DNA from: Sphingomonas yabuuchiae
GTDB lineage: Bacteria > Pseudomonadota > Alphaproteobacteria > Sphingomonadales > Sphingomonadaceae
Assembly (NCBI RefSeq): GCF_001477495.1
Contig: NZ_LDTF01000077.1
Coordinates: 1-49,476 of the forward strand
Direction of reading: 5' to 3'
DNA: 49,476 nucleotides
Below, one piece after another: positions 36,626-44,435 of this stretch (positions are counted from its first letter, which is position 1; each line of letters begins with the position of its first letter). The translations under genes were made by a program, and so were the position numbers. Under the pieces are notes generated by a model that did not search any database, had not been told where the DNA came from, and was given only the letters and a program-made list of their open reading frames with translations.

Positions 36626-36667
36626 AAAACCCTATGGCCAGCGTCGTCGCGACGGGGCCATAGGGTT
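36626..36667 (-). terminator. Terminator of the small acidic protein gene
   Basis: On the minus strand a perfect 12-base stem (AACCCTATGGCC ... GGCCATAGGGTT) is followed by TTTTG. The loop contains the palindrome CGTCGCGACG. It starts about 25 bases after the stop of the gene at 36692 and also separates it from pncA. Confidence 0.85.
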
Positions 36668-36691
36668 GGAGATAGCGCGCCCGCCGGGCGT

Positions 36692-36925
36692 TCAGCTTGG
36701 GTGGGCGGCGCTGATGATCGCGGCTTCCTCGTCCTCGATGGGCATCACGGCACCACCGCCAGAGGGCACGCCGTCCGGCGCTTCGTCCGCTGATGCGGTG
36801 TCGCCTTTGGCTAGTTCCATCTGTTCATAGGCGATCTCGAGATCCTGCACGCCCGATCCGGTCGGCTGGATCGGCAGATCGGCAAAGCTGGCAGGCTCCG
36901 AGGTATTAGGGATTTCCTGAGACAT
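36692..36925 (-). CDS. Small acidic protein, unknown
   Basis: 77 residues (MSQEIPNTSEPASFADL at the start). Rich in Glu, Asp, Pro, Ala and Ser, with no Cys and no hydrophobic core; probably disordered or helical. The ATG at 36925 has a perfect AAGGAG at a good distance, and the gene has its own strong terminator, which argue that it is real. A stretch ELAKGDTASADEAP and a Gly-rich PSGGGAVM segment lie near the end. No family is recognised. Confidence 0.65.
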   Translation of the reverse strand: MSQEIPNTSEPASFADLPIQPTGSGVQDLEIAYEQMELAKGDTASADEAPDGVPSGGGAVMPIEDEEAAIISAAHPS

Positions 36926-37015
36926 GACCTTCTCCTTTTTACCCGGGACCAACGCACGGTCCGTGATTTTGAAGCAGGTTCTTTCGTCACGAAGTCGATG
37001 GGCTGTTCCGCTTCG

Positions 37016-38536
37016 TCAAAAGGCGATCTGGGCGCGGGCGATCAGGGTCTGGCCGTGGTCACTGGTTCCCTGGAGCTGGGCGGGATTGGCGATGGTCCAG
37101 TCGATCACGTTCAGCTGAAGCCGGACGAAATTGTTGAGATACCAGTTGATGCCCAGCGTCAGTGCGGTCCCGCGCCCGGCGGTGGGATTGTCGCTGTAAT
37201 CCAGTTCCTCATACCGGGTGGCGAGCTCGATCGCGCCGCGTCCGCCCGAGGTGAAGGGACGCAGGACCTTGGGGCGGCTCCACACGCCGCCGCGCGTCAG
37301 ATAGGGCGGGGTCTCTCCGGTCAGGAACCAGCCCGCCTGCACCGCCCAAGCCGACTGGTCGGTCGCGGCCCCTGCGCGGTTCGCAATCCGCCGCGTGCCA
37401 TATTCGCCATACGCCCAAAGCGACTTGTGGAAGGTGCCCAGTTCGAAGCCATAGCCTTCGCCCGTCCGCGCACCGGTGAAGGTCCCCGGCGCGATGCGGA
37501 GATTGTCGTTGAAGAAACCCCCGACCGCGATGCTGCGCGTCGGGCGGGTCGCGTCGGCGGCGATCGTCTCGCGAAAGCCCCAGACGCCCAGATGGACCAG
37601 CCATTCGGCGGTCTTGACCGGGTTCCAATGCGCGCGGCCCGCGATGGTCAGGCCGTCGCTTTCCGTGCCAGGATTGCTGATGTCGTCGCCCGACACCTGC
37701 ACCCCGACATGCCAGCCATCGCCATAGATGCGGGCGGCTGCGCCCAATCCGAAAAAGCCGCGCACCGGGATGATGCCCTGGCCGACGAAGTTGCGTTCGA
37801 GAAACGGGACCGAGATGGTGCCGCTCGACCCGTCCAGCCCGCGATCGTTCAGCCGGTTGCCCAGCGCGAACTCGGCCTGTTGTCCCAGAAAGCCGGTGGT
37901 CCAGGCGAGATAGGCCGATTTGATCGCCGGGTCGTTGTCGGCGAAATCGCCCTCCAGCAGATAGGAGAGGTGGGGGCCTATCGACCCCTCGAAGCCCAGG
38001 CGTAGCGAACGGGCGGTGGTGGCGGTGATGTTCCGGGTCGGGAGCGCACTGCCGGTCGTGGTGGCGGCGTCGATCAGGATGCGGCCGCGCGGGCGGAAGG
38101 AGAAGCGGCCATCGGCGCTCGTGAATTCGGGCGTGCCCTTCGACCAGTCGACATGCACGCCGTCCTTCTGCGCCTTCTCGATCCGCGCCAGCCGCGCGTC
38201 GAGCGAGGGCGGGTGCGCGTCGCTGGGCAGCGACTGGCCGAGCGGCGCGGGCGTGCGCGCCACCTGCGGGGCCTGCGCCGCGATCTGTGGCGGAGTGGAG
38301 GGATGCGCGTCGCTGGGCAGCGGCTGGCCGAGCGGGGCGGCGAGGAGCATTTGGGGCTTGCCGCCTTCGACCGCCGCCAGTCGGGCTTCCAGCTGCTCGA
38401 TCTGCGCCTGTTGCTGTTCGACCAGCCTGGTCAGACGCGCGACGTCGTCATTGCGTTGTGCGGGGGCGGGGGTGGTTTGTGCGGCGACCGGCAGTGGCGC
38501 GCACAGGCCGATCGCGAGCAAGGCTCCACGATGCAT
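37016..38536 (-). CDS. OprP/OprO-type outer-membrane porin
   Basis: 506 residues with a signal peptide (MHRGALLAIGLCAPLPVAAQ), then a short coiled coil (LTRLVEQQQAQIEQLEARLAA), a Pro-rich linker with a duplicated motif, and a beta-barrel ending in Phe (ARAQIAF). The RFSFRPRGRILIDAA start of the barrel is typical of the phosphate-selective porin O/P family; many members carry other anions. GAGAGG precedes the ATG. It follows the MFS gene on the same strand, but a long hairpin lies between them. The neighbouring carboxylate-type transporters suggest it is the outer-membrane port of that locus, by inference. Confidence 0.88.
   Translation of the reverse strand: MHRGALLAIGLCAPLPVAAQTTPAPAQRNDDVARLTRLVEQQQAQIEQLEARLAAVEGGKPQMLLAAPLGQPLPSDAHPSTPPQIAAQAPQVARTPAPLGQSLPSDAHPPSLDARLARIEKAQKDGVHVDWSKGTPEFTSADGRFSFRPRGRILIDAATTTGSALPTRNITATTARSLRLGFEGSIGPHLSYLLEGDFADNDPAIKSAYLAWTTGFLGQQAEFALGNRLNDRGLDGSSGTISVPFLERNFVGQGIIPVRGFFGLGAAARIYGDGWHVGVQVSGDDISNPGTESDGLTIAGRAHWNPVKTAEWLVHLGVWGFRETIAADATRPTRSIAVGGFFNDNLRIAPGTFTGARTGEGYGFELGTFHKSLWAYGEYGTRRIANRAGAATDQSAWAVQAGWFLTGETPPYLTRGGVWSRPKVLRPFTSGGRGAIELATRYEELDYSDNPTAGRGTALTLGINWYLNNFVRLQLNVIDWTIANPAQLQGTSDHGQTLIARAQIAF
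38213..38340 (-). repeat. In-frame duplication inside the porin linker
   Basis: Two copies of about 37 bases, 90 bases apart, encode APLGQ[S/P]LPSDAHP. They differ at a few positions, so the duplication is not fresh. The spacing is a multiple of three and keeps the frame. Confidence 0.8.
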
Positions 38537-38602
38537 GACGGCATCCTCTCAGGGGTGGGCGCGAGGCTTCCTGGCCGCCGCCTCGGATTATTTGGGAAGG
38601 GG

Positions 38603-38636
38603 GAACCGCCGCACTCCTTCAGGAGCGCGGCGGTTC
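38603..38636 (-). terminator. Hairpin between MFS and porin genes
   Basis: GAACCGCCGC pairs with GCGGCGGTTC, and inside it CTCCT pairs with AGGAG around a very small loop. It lies six bases after the MFS stop. The bases after it are C-rich, not T-rich, so it may be a partial terminator or an RNA-stability element that lowers porin expression relative to the transporters. Confidence 0.5.
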
Positions 38637-38641
38637 GGGGA

Positions 38642-39961
38642 TCAGTCGGCGCTGCGGCGCATGCGCGACCCGATCAGCAGGGCGAGCAGCGAGAGCAGCG
38701 CGGCGGCGGCGCACCAGGCCCCAGGGATCGCCTTGTCGCCGGTCGCCCCGATCAGCGCGGTGCTGATCGCAGGGGTGAAGCCGCCGAAGATCGCGGTGGC
38801 CAGGCTATAGGCCAGGCTGAAGCCGACGGTGCGGACATGCGGCGGGATGGCTTCGGTCAGGTACACGATGAACGCACCGTTATAGGTGGCATAGATGGCG
38901 GCGAGCAGCAGCTCGACCGTCAGCAGTCGCCCGAAGCTAGGCGCCGCGACCAGCCAGCTCATCAGCGGATAGGCGAGCAGCGCACCGAGCAGCGTGGCGG
39001 TGATCAGCAGCGGCCGACGCCCGATCCGGTCGGACAGCGCCCCCATGACCGGCAGCAGCACGAAGTTGGTGACGCCGACACAGGCGGTCACGAACAGCGC
39101 GGCACCGGGGGTCAGCGACAAGACCTTGTTGCCGAAGGTCGGGGTATAGGCGGTGATCATGTAGAAGAAGACGGTCGTCATCACCGCCATCAGCGCGCCC
39201 TGAAGCACCACGCCCCAGTTGCTGCCGATGGTCCGCATGATCTGCGACAGCGGTGGATGCTCCTTGCGCTTCAGGAAGACTTCGGTCTCCTCCATGTGAC
39301 GGCGGATGACGAACAGGAAGGGGATCATCACGCAGCCGATGATGAACGGAATGCGCCAGCCCCAGGCCTGCATCGTCTCCGGCGACAGGCTGGTCGACAC
39401 GATCAGGCCGATCAGCGCGGCGAAGACCACCGCGGCCTGCTGGCTGGCCGACTGCCACGAGCAGAAGAAGCCCTTGCGGTTCGGCGGCGCGATCTCGTTC
39501 AGATAGACCGACACGCCGCCGACCTCGACACCCGCCGACAGGCCCTGGACGAGCCGTCCGAGCAGGATGATGACGGGGGCGACGACGCCGATCTGCGCAT
39601 AGGTGGGCGTCACCGCGATGGCGAGCGTGCCCAGCGCCATCAGGCCCAGCGTCAGCAACAGGCCCTGCCGCCGCCCATGCTTGTCGATATAGGCGCCCAG
39701 CACCAGCGCGCCGACCGGGCGCATCAGGAAGCCCGCGCCGAAGGTCATCAGGGTCAGCATCAGCGAGGCGAACTCGCTGCCGGTCGGGAAGAACGCCTTC
39801 GAGATGTAGGTGGCGTAATAGCCGAACACCATGAAGTCGAACATCTCCAGGAAGTTGCCGCTGGCAACGATGAAGATCGACTTGAAGGCGGATTTGCGGC
39901 GCTCGGCCGATACCGGGGATGCGGCGTCGGCGGCGGGGAAGGGCATGGTGGAGGAGGTCAT
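38642..39961 (-). CDS. MFS transporter, metabolite:H+ symporter (MHS) family
   Basis: 439 residues, 12 membrane segments, related to citrate/tricarballylate proton symporters. Motifs: NFLEMFDFMVFGYYATYI in helix 1, GAYIDKHGRRQGL (motif A), GRLVQGLSAGVEVGGVSVYL (helix 4/5 region of the MHS family) and GALSDRIGRRPLL. The ATG at 39961 overlaps the TGA of the binding-protein gene (ATGA), so the two are coupled. A citrate, tricarballylate or related carboxylate substrate is likely but not proven. Confidence 0.9.
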   Translation of the reverse strand: MTSSTMPFPAADAASPVSAERRKSAFKSIFIVASGNFLEMFDFMVFGYYATYISKAFFPTGSEFASLMLTLMTFGAGFLMRPVGALVLGAYIDKHGRRQGLLLTLGLMALGTLAIAVTPTYAQIGVVAPVIILLGRLVQGLSAGVEVGGVSVYLNEIAPPNRKGFFCSWQSASQQAAVVFAALIGLIVSTSLSPETMQAWGWRIPFIIGCVMIPFLFVIRRHMEETEVFLKRKEHPPLSQIMRTIGSNWGVVLQGALMAVMTTVFFYMITAYTPTFGNKVLSLTPGAALFVTACVGVTNFVLLPVMGALSDRIGRRPLLITATLLGALLAYPLMSWLVAAPSFGRLLTVELLLAAIYATYNGAFIVYLTEAIPPHVRTVGFSLAYSLATAIFGGFTPAISTALIGATGDKAIPGAWCAAAALLSLLALLIGSRMRRSAD

Positions 39962-40806
39962 GGCTTGGCCTTTTGCGAGGCGGGTTCCAATCCGCTGTCG
40001 CGGATGATCGAATAGGCTTTGGGCGAGGACAGATAGGCGATCAGCGCACGGGCCTCGGCCTGGCGCGGCGACCAGGCGACGACGCCCGCCGAGAAGGGCG
40101 TCACCTTCTGCAACGAGTCCGGGATCAGCCCGACGATGCGGATGCCCTTGACCGTCTTCAGTTCGCTGAGCTGCTGGAAGCCGATCTCGGCCTGGCCGGT
40201 GGCGACGATCTGGCCCACCGGGGTGGCGGGGATCATCCGGCCCTTGGGGCGTACCTGATCGGTGACGCCCAACCGGTCGAGCATGGTCGACTGGATATAG
40301 ACGCCAGAGGCGCTGTCCGACCACGCGACCGACTTGGCATTGACCAGCGTGTTACGGAGCGCATCGGGGGTGGAGATGTCGGGCGCGGTGGCGCCCGCCT
40401 TCACCGCCATGGCGATCTTGGACAGGCCCAGATCGACTTCGGTGCCCTTCGCGACCAACCCCTGATCGGCGAGCTTGTCCAGGCCGCTGCGCGCGAGGAT
40501 GACGACATCGGCGTCCTCATGGCGGGCGAGCCGGTTGGGGATCGCCTGCGGCGTGTCGCCCATCGAGGGACCATGCTCGGCAACGATATGGATGCCGGTG
40601 TCGCGTTCATACTTCGCCGCCAGCGCATGGAAGGCGGCGGTGAAGCCGCCCGACGTGACGACGTGCAGTTCACGGACTTTCGCCGGCTTCGTATCGCGGG
40701 CGAGGGCGGGTGCGCTGACGGCGTTCAGCCCCAGCAGCAATGCCAGCCCCAGCGCGGCGCGGCGGGGCATCACGGTTCGGAATCTGGGAGATCGGGCTTC
40801 CATCAT
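39958..40806 (-). CDS. ModA-like periplasmic substrate-binding protein (orphan)
   Basis: 282 residues with a signal peptide (ALGLALLLGLNAVSAPALA); starts with two ATGs at 40806/40803, with AGAGAGG close upstream. The mature protein has the SBP type II pattern: LHVVTSGGFTAAFHALAAKY, DADVVILARSGLDKL, WSDSASGVYI and a hinge segment ARALIAYLSSPKA. It is related to molybdate/tungstate or extracellular-solute proteins (SBP_bac_11). No ABC permease or ATPase is near; instead it overlaps an MFS gene. It may sense or present a ligand to that symporter. Confidence 0.85.
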   Translation of the reverse strand: MMEARSPRFRTVMPRRAALGLALLLGLNAVSAPALARDTKPAKVRELHVVTSGGFTAAFHALAAKYERDTGIHIVAEHGPSMGDTPQAIPNRLARHEDADVVILARSGLDKLADQGLVAKGTEVDLGLSKIAMAVKAGATAPDISTPDALRNTLVNAKSVAWSDSASGVYIQSTMLDRLGVTDQVRPKGRMIPATPVGQIVATGQAEIGFQQLSELKTVKGIRIVGLIPDSLQKVTPFSAGVVAWSPRQAEARALIAYLSSPKAYSIIRDSGLEPASQKAKP

Positions 40807-40984
40807 ACCTCTCTTCTGGCCGTCCCGCTCGCTCGCGGGTTCTTGTTGTGACGGTTTCTTGTCGTGGCAGGGGCTTGAGCCATCGTGCCTTGCGCGGCAC
40901 TAAGCCTCACACGGGGTGCTTCGATCAAATGCAATGATCGGGTCGCTTGATGCGTAACTTGCATATATCGGGAGCGGATCGGCC

Positions 40985-42235
40985 TTGCGCGTCTTGCGGC
41001 ACCTCTATGTCCAGATGTTGATCGGCATCGTCGCCGGGACGCTGATCGGCGCGCTGGCCCCGGGGTTCGGACGCGAGCTGGGGCCGCTGGGCATCGCCTT
41101 CGTCAAGGCGATGCGGATGATGGTGCCGCCCGTCCTGTTCTGCACCATCGTCGAGGGCATCGTCCGCCATGGCGCGGCCCGCGACACGGGCGCCACGGTG
41201 CTGCGCAGCCTGATCGTCTTTCTGGGCATCACCATCGCCGCGCTCGCCGTCGGGCTGGGCGTCGCGGCCTTGATGCAGCCGGGGCGCGACCTGCCCGTTC
41301 CGCCCTATGGCGAGGCCGTGGCCGAGGTGGAGCGCCAGCTGGCCGGGCGGCATATCACCGGGCCGGGCGACTTCCTGGTGCGGATCGTGCCCGATACGCT
41401 GTTCTCCGCCTTTACCGCGGGCGATGTCCTGCCGGTGCTGTTCGTCGCCGGGCTGGTCGGGTTCGGTCTGCTACGCATCGGCGAAGCCGGCGCCCCGATC
41501 GTGCGCGGGATCGAGGCGCTGACCCGTCTGCAATTCGCGATCTTCGGCTTTCTGATCCGCGCCGCGCCGGTCGGGGCGTTCGGGGCCATTGCCTATACCG
41601 TCGGGACCTATGGCGTCGGCTTCATAGGCTCGCTGGGGCTATTGTTCGCGACGCTTGCATTGGCATGCGGGTTGCTGATCGCCGGGCTGGTCCTGCTGGT
41701 GTGGATCACAACGGAGATCGGCGGCGGCACGCTGCTGCGCGTGTTCCGTGACGAAATCCTGATCGTGCTGGGCACCTCCTCGACCGAGGTGGTGCTGCCG
41801 CGTCTGATCCTGAAGCTGGAGGCGCTGGGCGTGCCCCGCAGCGTGGCGGGGCTAACCGTTCCTCTAGGCTATTCGCTCAATCTGGCGGGCACGGCGGTGT
41901 ATCTGGTCGTCGCGACCCTGTTCCTGGGCGAGGCGCTGGGCATCGCGCTGACGCCGGAGCGGATCGCGGTCTATCTGGGCGTGATGCTGATCACCTCCAA
42001 GGCGGCGGCGGGGGTGACGGGCAGCGGTTTTTCGGCGCTGCTGCTTACGCTGTCGCTGCTGCCCGATATTCCGGTCGGGGCGGCGGCGATGCTGATCGCG
42101 GTCGACCGTTTCCTGTCGGAAATCCGCGCGCTGACCAGCGGCACGGCCAATGTTTCGGCCTCGCTACTCGTCGCGCGCTGGGGCGGGACGCGGTTCGGCG
42201 GTCCAGGCCTCGGTCAGCAGCCCCATCAGCCGTGA
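40985..42235 (+). CDS. DctA-like dicarboxylate:cation symporter
   Basis: 416 residues of the DAACS family, eight to nine membrane segments plus two re-entrant loops. Signatures: MRMMVPPVLFCTIVEGI (HP1-side region), GTSSTEVVLPRL (the serine-rich hairpin) and VPLGYSLNLAGTAVYL (NxxGT in TM7/8). The start is a TTG at 40985 after GGGAGCGG; the first helix begins a few residues later, as in DctA. C4-dicarboxylates or amino acids are normal substrates. It is divergent from the binding protein and convergent with the LysR gene, overlapping its 3' end by 72 bases. Confidence 0.9.
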   Translation: MRVLRHLYVQMLIGIVAGTLIGALAPGFGRELGPLGIAFVKAMRMMVPPVLFCTIVEGIVRHGAARDTGATVLRSLIVFLGITIAALAVGLGVAALMQPGRDLPVPPYGEAVAEVERQLAGRHITGPGDFLVRIVPDTLFSAFTAGDVLPVLFVAGLVGFGLLRIGEAGAPIVRGIEALTRLQFAIFGFLIRAAPVGAFGAIAYTVGTYGVGFIGSLGLLFATLALACGLLIAGLVLLVWITTEIGGGTLLRVFRDEILIVLGTSSTEVVLPRLILKLEALGVPRSVAGLTVPLGYSLNLAGTAVYLVVATLFLGEALGIALTPERIAVYLGVMLITSKAAAGVTGSGFSALLLTLSLLPDIPVGAAAMLIAVDRFLSEIRALTSGTANVSASLLVARWGGTRFGGPGLGQQPHQP

Positions 42236-43084
42236 CGCGGCCGGGGACAGCGTGGCGGAGCTGCGGCGCAGTACGCCGATGGTGCGCGTGACCTCCGCGC
42301 CGCGCAGCGGTCGCCAGACCAGATCGCGCGCATCCGGTCCCTCGCACGCCAGGCGCGGCAGCACCGACGGACCCAGCCCCGCCTGCACCAGCGCCAGCGC
42401 CGAGGTCAGCCGCGTCACTTCATAGAACCAGCGCAATTCGATGCCCGCACGCGCCAGCCCGGCGTCGAGCGCGGTCCGGTTGCCGCTGCCGGGATGCACC
42501 GTCACCAGCCGCAATCCCGCCAGATCGCTCCAGGCCGGATCGGCAAGATCCGCCAGCGGGTCGTCCTTCCGACAGACCAAGCCATAAGGATCGTCGGTCA
42601 GCGGCTCATAGACCATGTCGCCATCTGATGAGACGGGCAGGGTGATGGCGAATTCGGCCTGCCCCGTCCGCACCGCCTCGGCGCATTCGGTCGCCGACAG
42701 ATCGAGCACGCGCACCCGAACGTTGCGATAGTCGCGCCCCAGCGCCTCCAGCACGTCCGGCAGGAAACGCACGGTGGCGCTGGGGATGCTCGCGATGGTC
42801 AGCCGCCCCGCCTGCCGCTCGCCCGAGGCCATCATGCCGAGCAGTGATTCGTCCAGTTCCTCCAGCAGACGGCGGAGCAGTGGCAATATCTCCTTGCCCG
42901 CCGGGGTCAGCCGCACGGTCCGCGTCGTCCGCTCCAGCAGGGGCGTGCCGACCGTCGCCTCCAGCTTCTGGACCCGGCGGCTGATCGCGGGTTGCGACAG
43001 GTTCAACTGCTCGGCGGCGCGCAGGAAGCTCTTGCCGTCCGCGATCGCGACGAACACCCTTATGTCCAGCAGCTCGAAATTCAT
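42164..43084 (-). CDS. LysR-family transcriptional regulator
   Basis: 306 residues from the ATG giving MNFELLDIRVFVAIAD; ATGs at 43090 and 43114 are alternatives. The winged helix has the classical SFLRAAEQLNLSQPAISRRVQKLE. The effector domain follows from about residue 90 (RLTIASIPSATVRFLP). It is convergent with the DctA-like gene with a long overlap and is the only regulator near the uptake locus, so it may control the porin, MFS, SBP and DctA genes in response to a carboxylate. Direct target sites were not identified. Confidence 0.9.
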   Translation of the reverse strand: MNFELLDIRVFVAIADGKSFLRAAEQLNLSQPAISRRVQKLEATVGTPLLERTTRTVRLTPAGKEILPLLRRLLEELDESLLGMMASGERQAGRLTIASIPSATVRFLPDVLEALGRDYRNVRVRVLDLSATECAEAVRTGQAEFAITLPVSSDGDMVYEPLTDDPYGLVCRKDDPLADLADPAWSDLAGLRLVTVHPGSGNRTALDAGLARAGIELRWFYEVTRLTSALALVQAGLGPSVLPRLACEGPDARDLVWRPLRGAEVTRTIGVLRRSSATLSPAASRLMGLLTEAWTAEPRPAPARDE

Positions 43085-43245
43085 GGCCATGGCGGACGGT
43101 AACAGCAGCGACATGCCCTAGGCCAGCCGCCGCCTGTCGCGCGGGCCAGCAACTCGCCGCAAGGCCCACATATTTCTGCGCGACGCGACCGGTTTTTTTG
43201 GTTAGCGTCGCTGTCGCTGATTCCGTCTTCGATCGAGTAAGCTGT

Positions 43246-44103
43246 ATGCGTTTTACCCCGCTTTCCCGTCTCATCCTGATGGGTATTGCGACCTGCTGCG
43301 CTATTCCCGCCCCGGCCTCTGCACGGTCGCTGGAGCTTGTCGAGCTTCAGCGCGACATGAATGCGCTGCTCTCCGGCCGGTCGGGGGAATATGGGATCGC
43401 GGCGATCGACCTCGACGGCGGTTCGACCGCGATGGTCAACGGCCAGATCCCTTTTCCGATGGCGAGCACGGTGAAACTGGCCATTGCGGGCGCCTATCTG
43501 GCGGAGGTGGATCGCGGCCGACGCAGCCTGAGCGATATGGTCAACGGCCGTACCGCCGCCAAGGCGATGGAGGCGATGATCGTGCGCAGCGACAATCTGG
43601 CCGCCGACCAGATGTTCGCCACGCTCGGCGGTCCCGCCAAGGTTCAGCAATGGGTATTGTCGCATAACATCAGCGGGATGCGGGTCGACCGTACCATTGC
43701 CCAGTTACTCCGCGAGCGTGGGCATCTGGCGGACATCAAGGACGTCGCCACGCCCTTCGCCATGGTTCAGCTGCTGCGGATCCTCGACAGCGGGACGGCA
43801 CTCTCCAGCCAGAGCCGCGCCTATCTGCTGGGTCTGATGCGCCAGTGCCGGACAGGGACCCGCCGCATTCGCGGGCTGCTCCCGGCGGGAACGCTGGTGG
43901 AGGACAAGACCGGGACGCTCGATGGCATCACCAACGATGTCGGGTTCATCACCATGCCCGACGGCCGCCGCGTCGCGATCGCCGTCTTCGCGCGGGGCGG
44001 GCGGGATCGCCAGCCCGTCATCGCGGAAGTGTCCCGCATGATCTACGACCGTTTTGCCGACAGCGTTCGCAACGCGGTTGCCGTCTTCATGCGGTTGCGG
44101 TGA
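43246..44103 (+). CDS. Class A beta-lactamase-fold serine hydrolase lacking Glu166
   Basis: 285 residues with a signal peptide (LILMGIATCCAIPAPASA). It has the SxxK nucleophile motif (MASTVKLA), SDN (VRSDNLAADQMF) and KTG (EDKTGTLDG) of class A beta-lactamases. Counting from SDN (130-132) without a gap, the omega-loop reads DRTIAQLL at 163-170, so Ile replaces Glu166 and Leu replaces Asn170; an insertion follows. Such a protein could be acylated but should not turn over beta-lactams in the normal way. The start ATG at 43246 gives the signal peptide directly. A physiological hydrolase or peptidoglycan-binding role is possible. Confidence 0.85.
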   Translation: MRFTPLSRLILMGIATCCAIPAPASARSLELVELQRDMNALLSGRSGEYGIAAIDLDGGSTAMVNGQIPFPMASTVKLAIAGAYLAEVDRGRRSLSDMVNGRTAAKAMEAMIVRSDNLAADQMFATLGGPAKVQQWVLSHNISGMRVDRTIAQLLRERGHLADIKDVATPFAMVQLLRILDSGTALSSQSRAYLLGLMRQCRTGTRRIRGLLPAGTLVEDKTGTLDGITNDVGFITMPDGRRVAIAVFARGGRDRQPVIAEVSRMIYDRFADSVRNAVAVFMRLR

Positions 44104-44164
44104 CCGGCCGCGTTATGATTGTCGTAGCGGGGCAGAGGGATGGCGGACCTATCATGGTACGCAG

Positions 44165-44359
44165 ATGAAAAGCCCCTGCATCAGCATATGCCGTTTCGAT
44201 GGCCGCACCGGCTGGTGCGTGGCGTGCGCCCGGACCCTGCCGGAATGCCGGGAGTGGAAAAAGGCGCCGCGTCCCCGGCTGCTGGCCATCAGCAAGGCGC
44301 TGCCGGCGCGGCTGGCCAAACTGGATGCACGCGGCATCCGCGTGGTCGAGGATGTGTGA
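44165..44359 (+). CDS. DUF1289 domain protein
   Basis: 64 residues with the DUF1289 Cys pattern: SPCISICRFD, GWCVACARTLPECREW. The four Cys suggest a small zinc or Fe-S binding fold. These proteins often lie near tRNA-modification or metabolism genes, but their role is unknown. A weak ribosome site precedes the ATG. It sits between the beta-lactamase-fold gene and an S9 peptidase, all on the plus strand. Confidence 0.85.
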   Translation: MKSPCISICRFDGRTGWCVACARTLPECREWKKAPRPRLLAISKALPARLAKLDARGIRVVEDV

Positions 44360-44435
44360 CCATCCCGGCATAAGCGCTTGATAGATTTTGGTTTTGCGTC
44401 GATTGCCTGACATCATCTTCCATCAAGGATCGCCG

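Noticed and set aside
38153..40015. Long plus-strand open frame across porin, gap and MFS
   Set aside because: Gln/Arg/Asp/His-rich antisense translation that spans two unrelated minus-strand genes; no motif.
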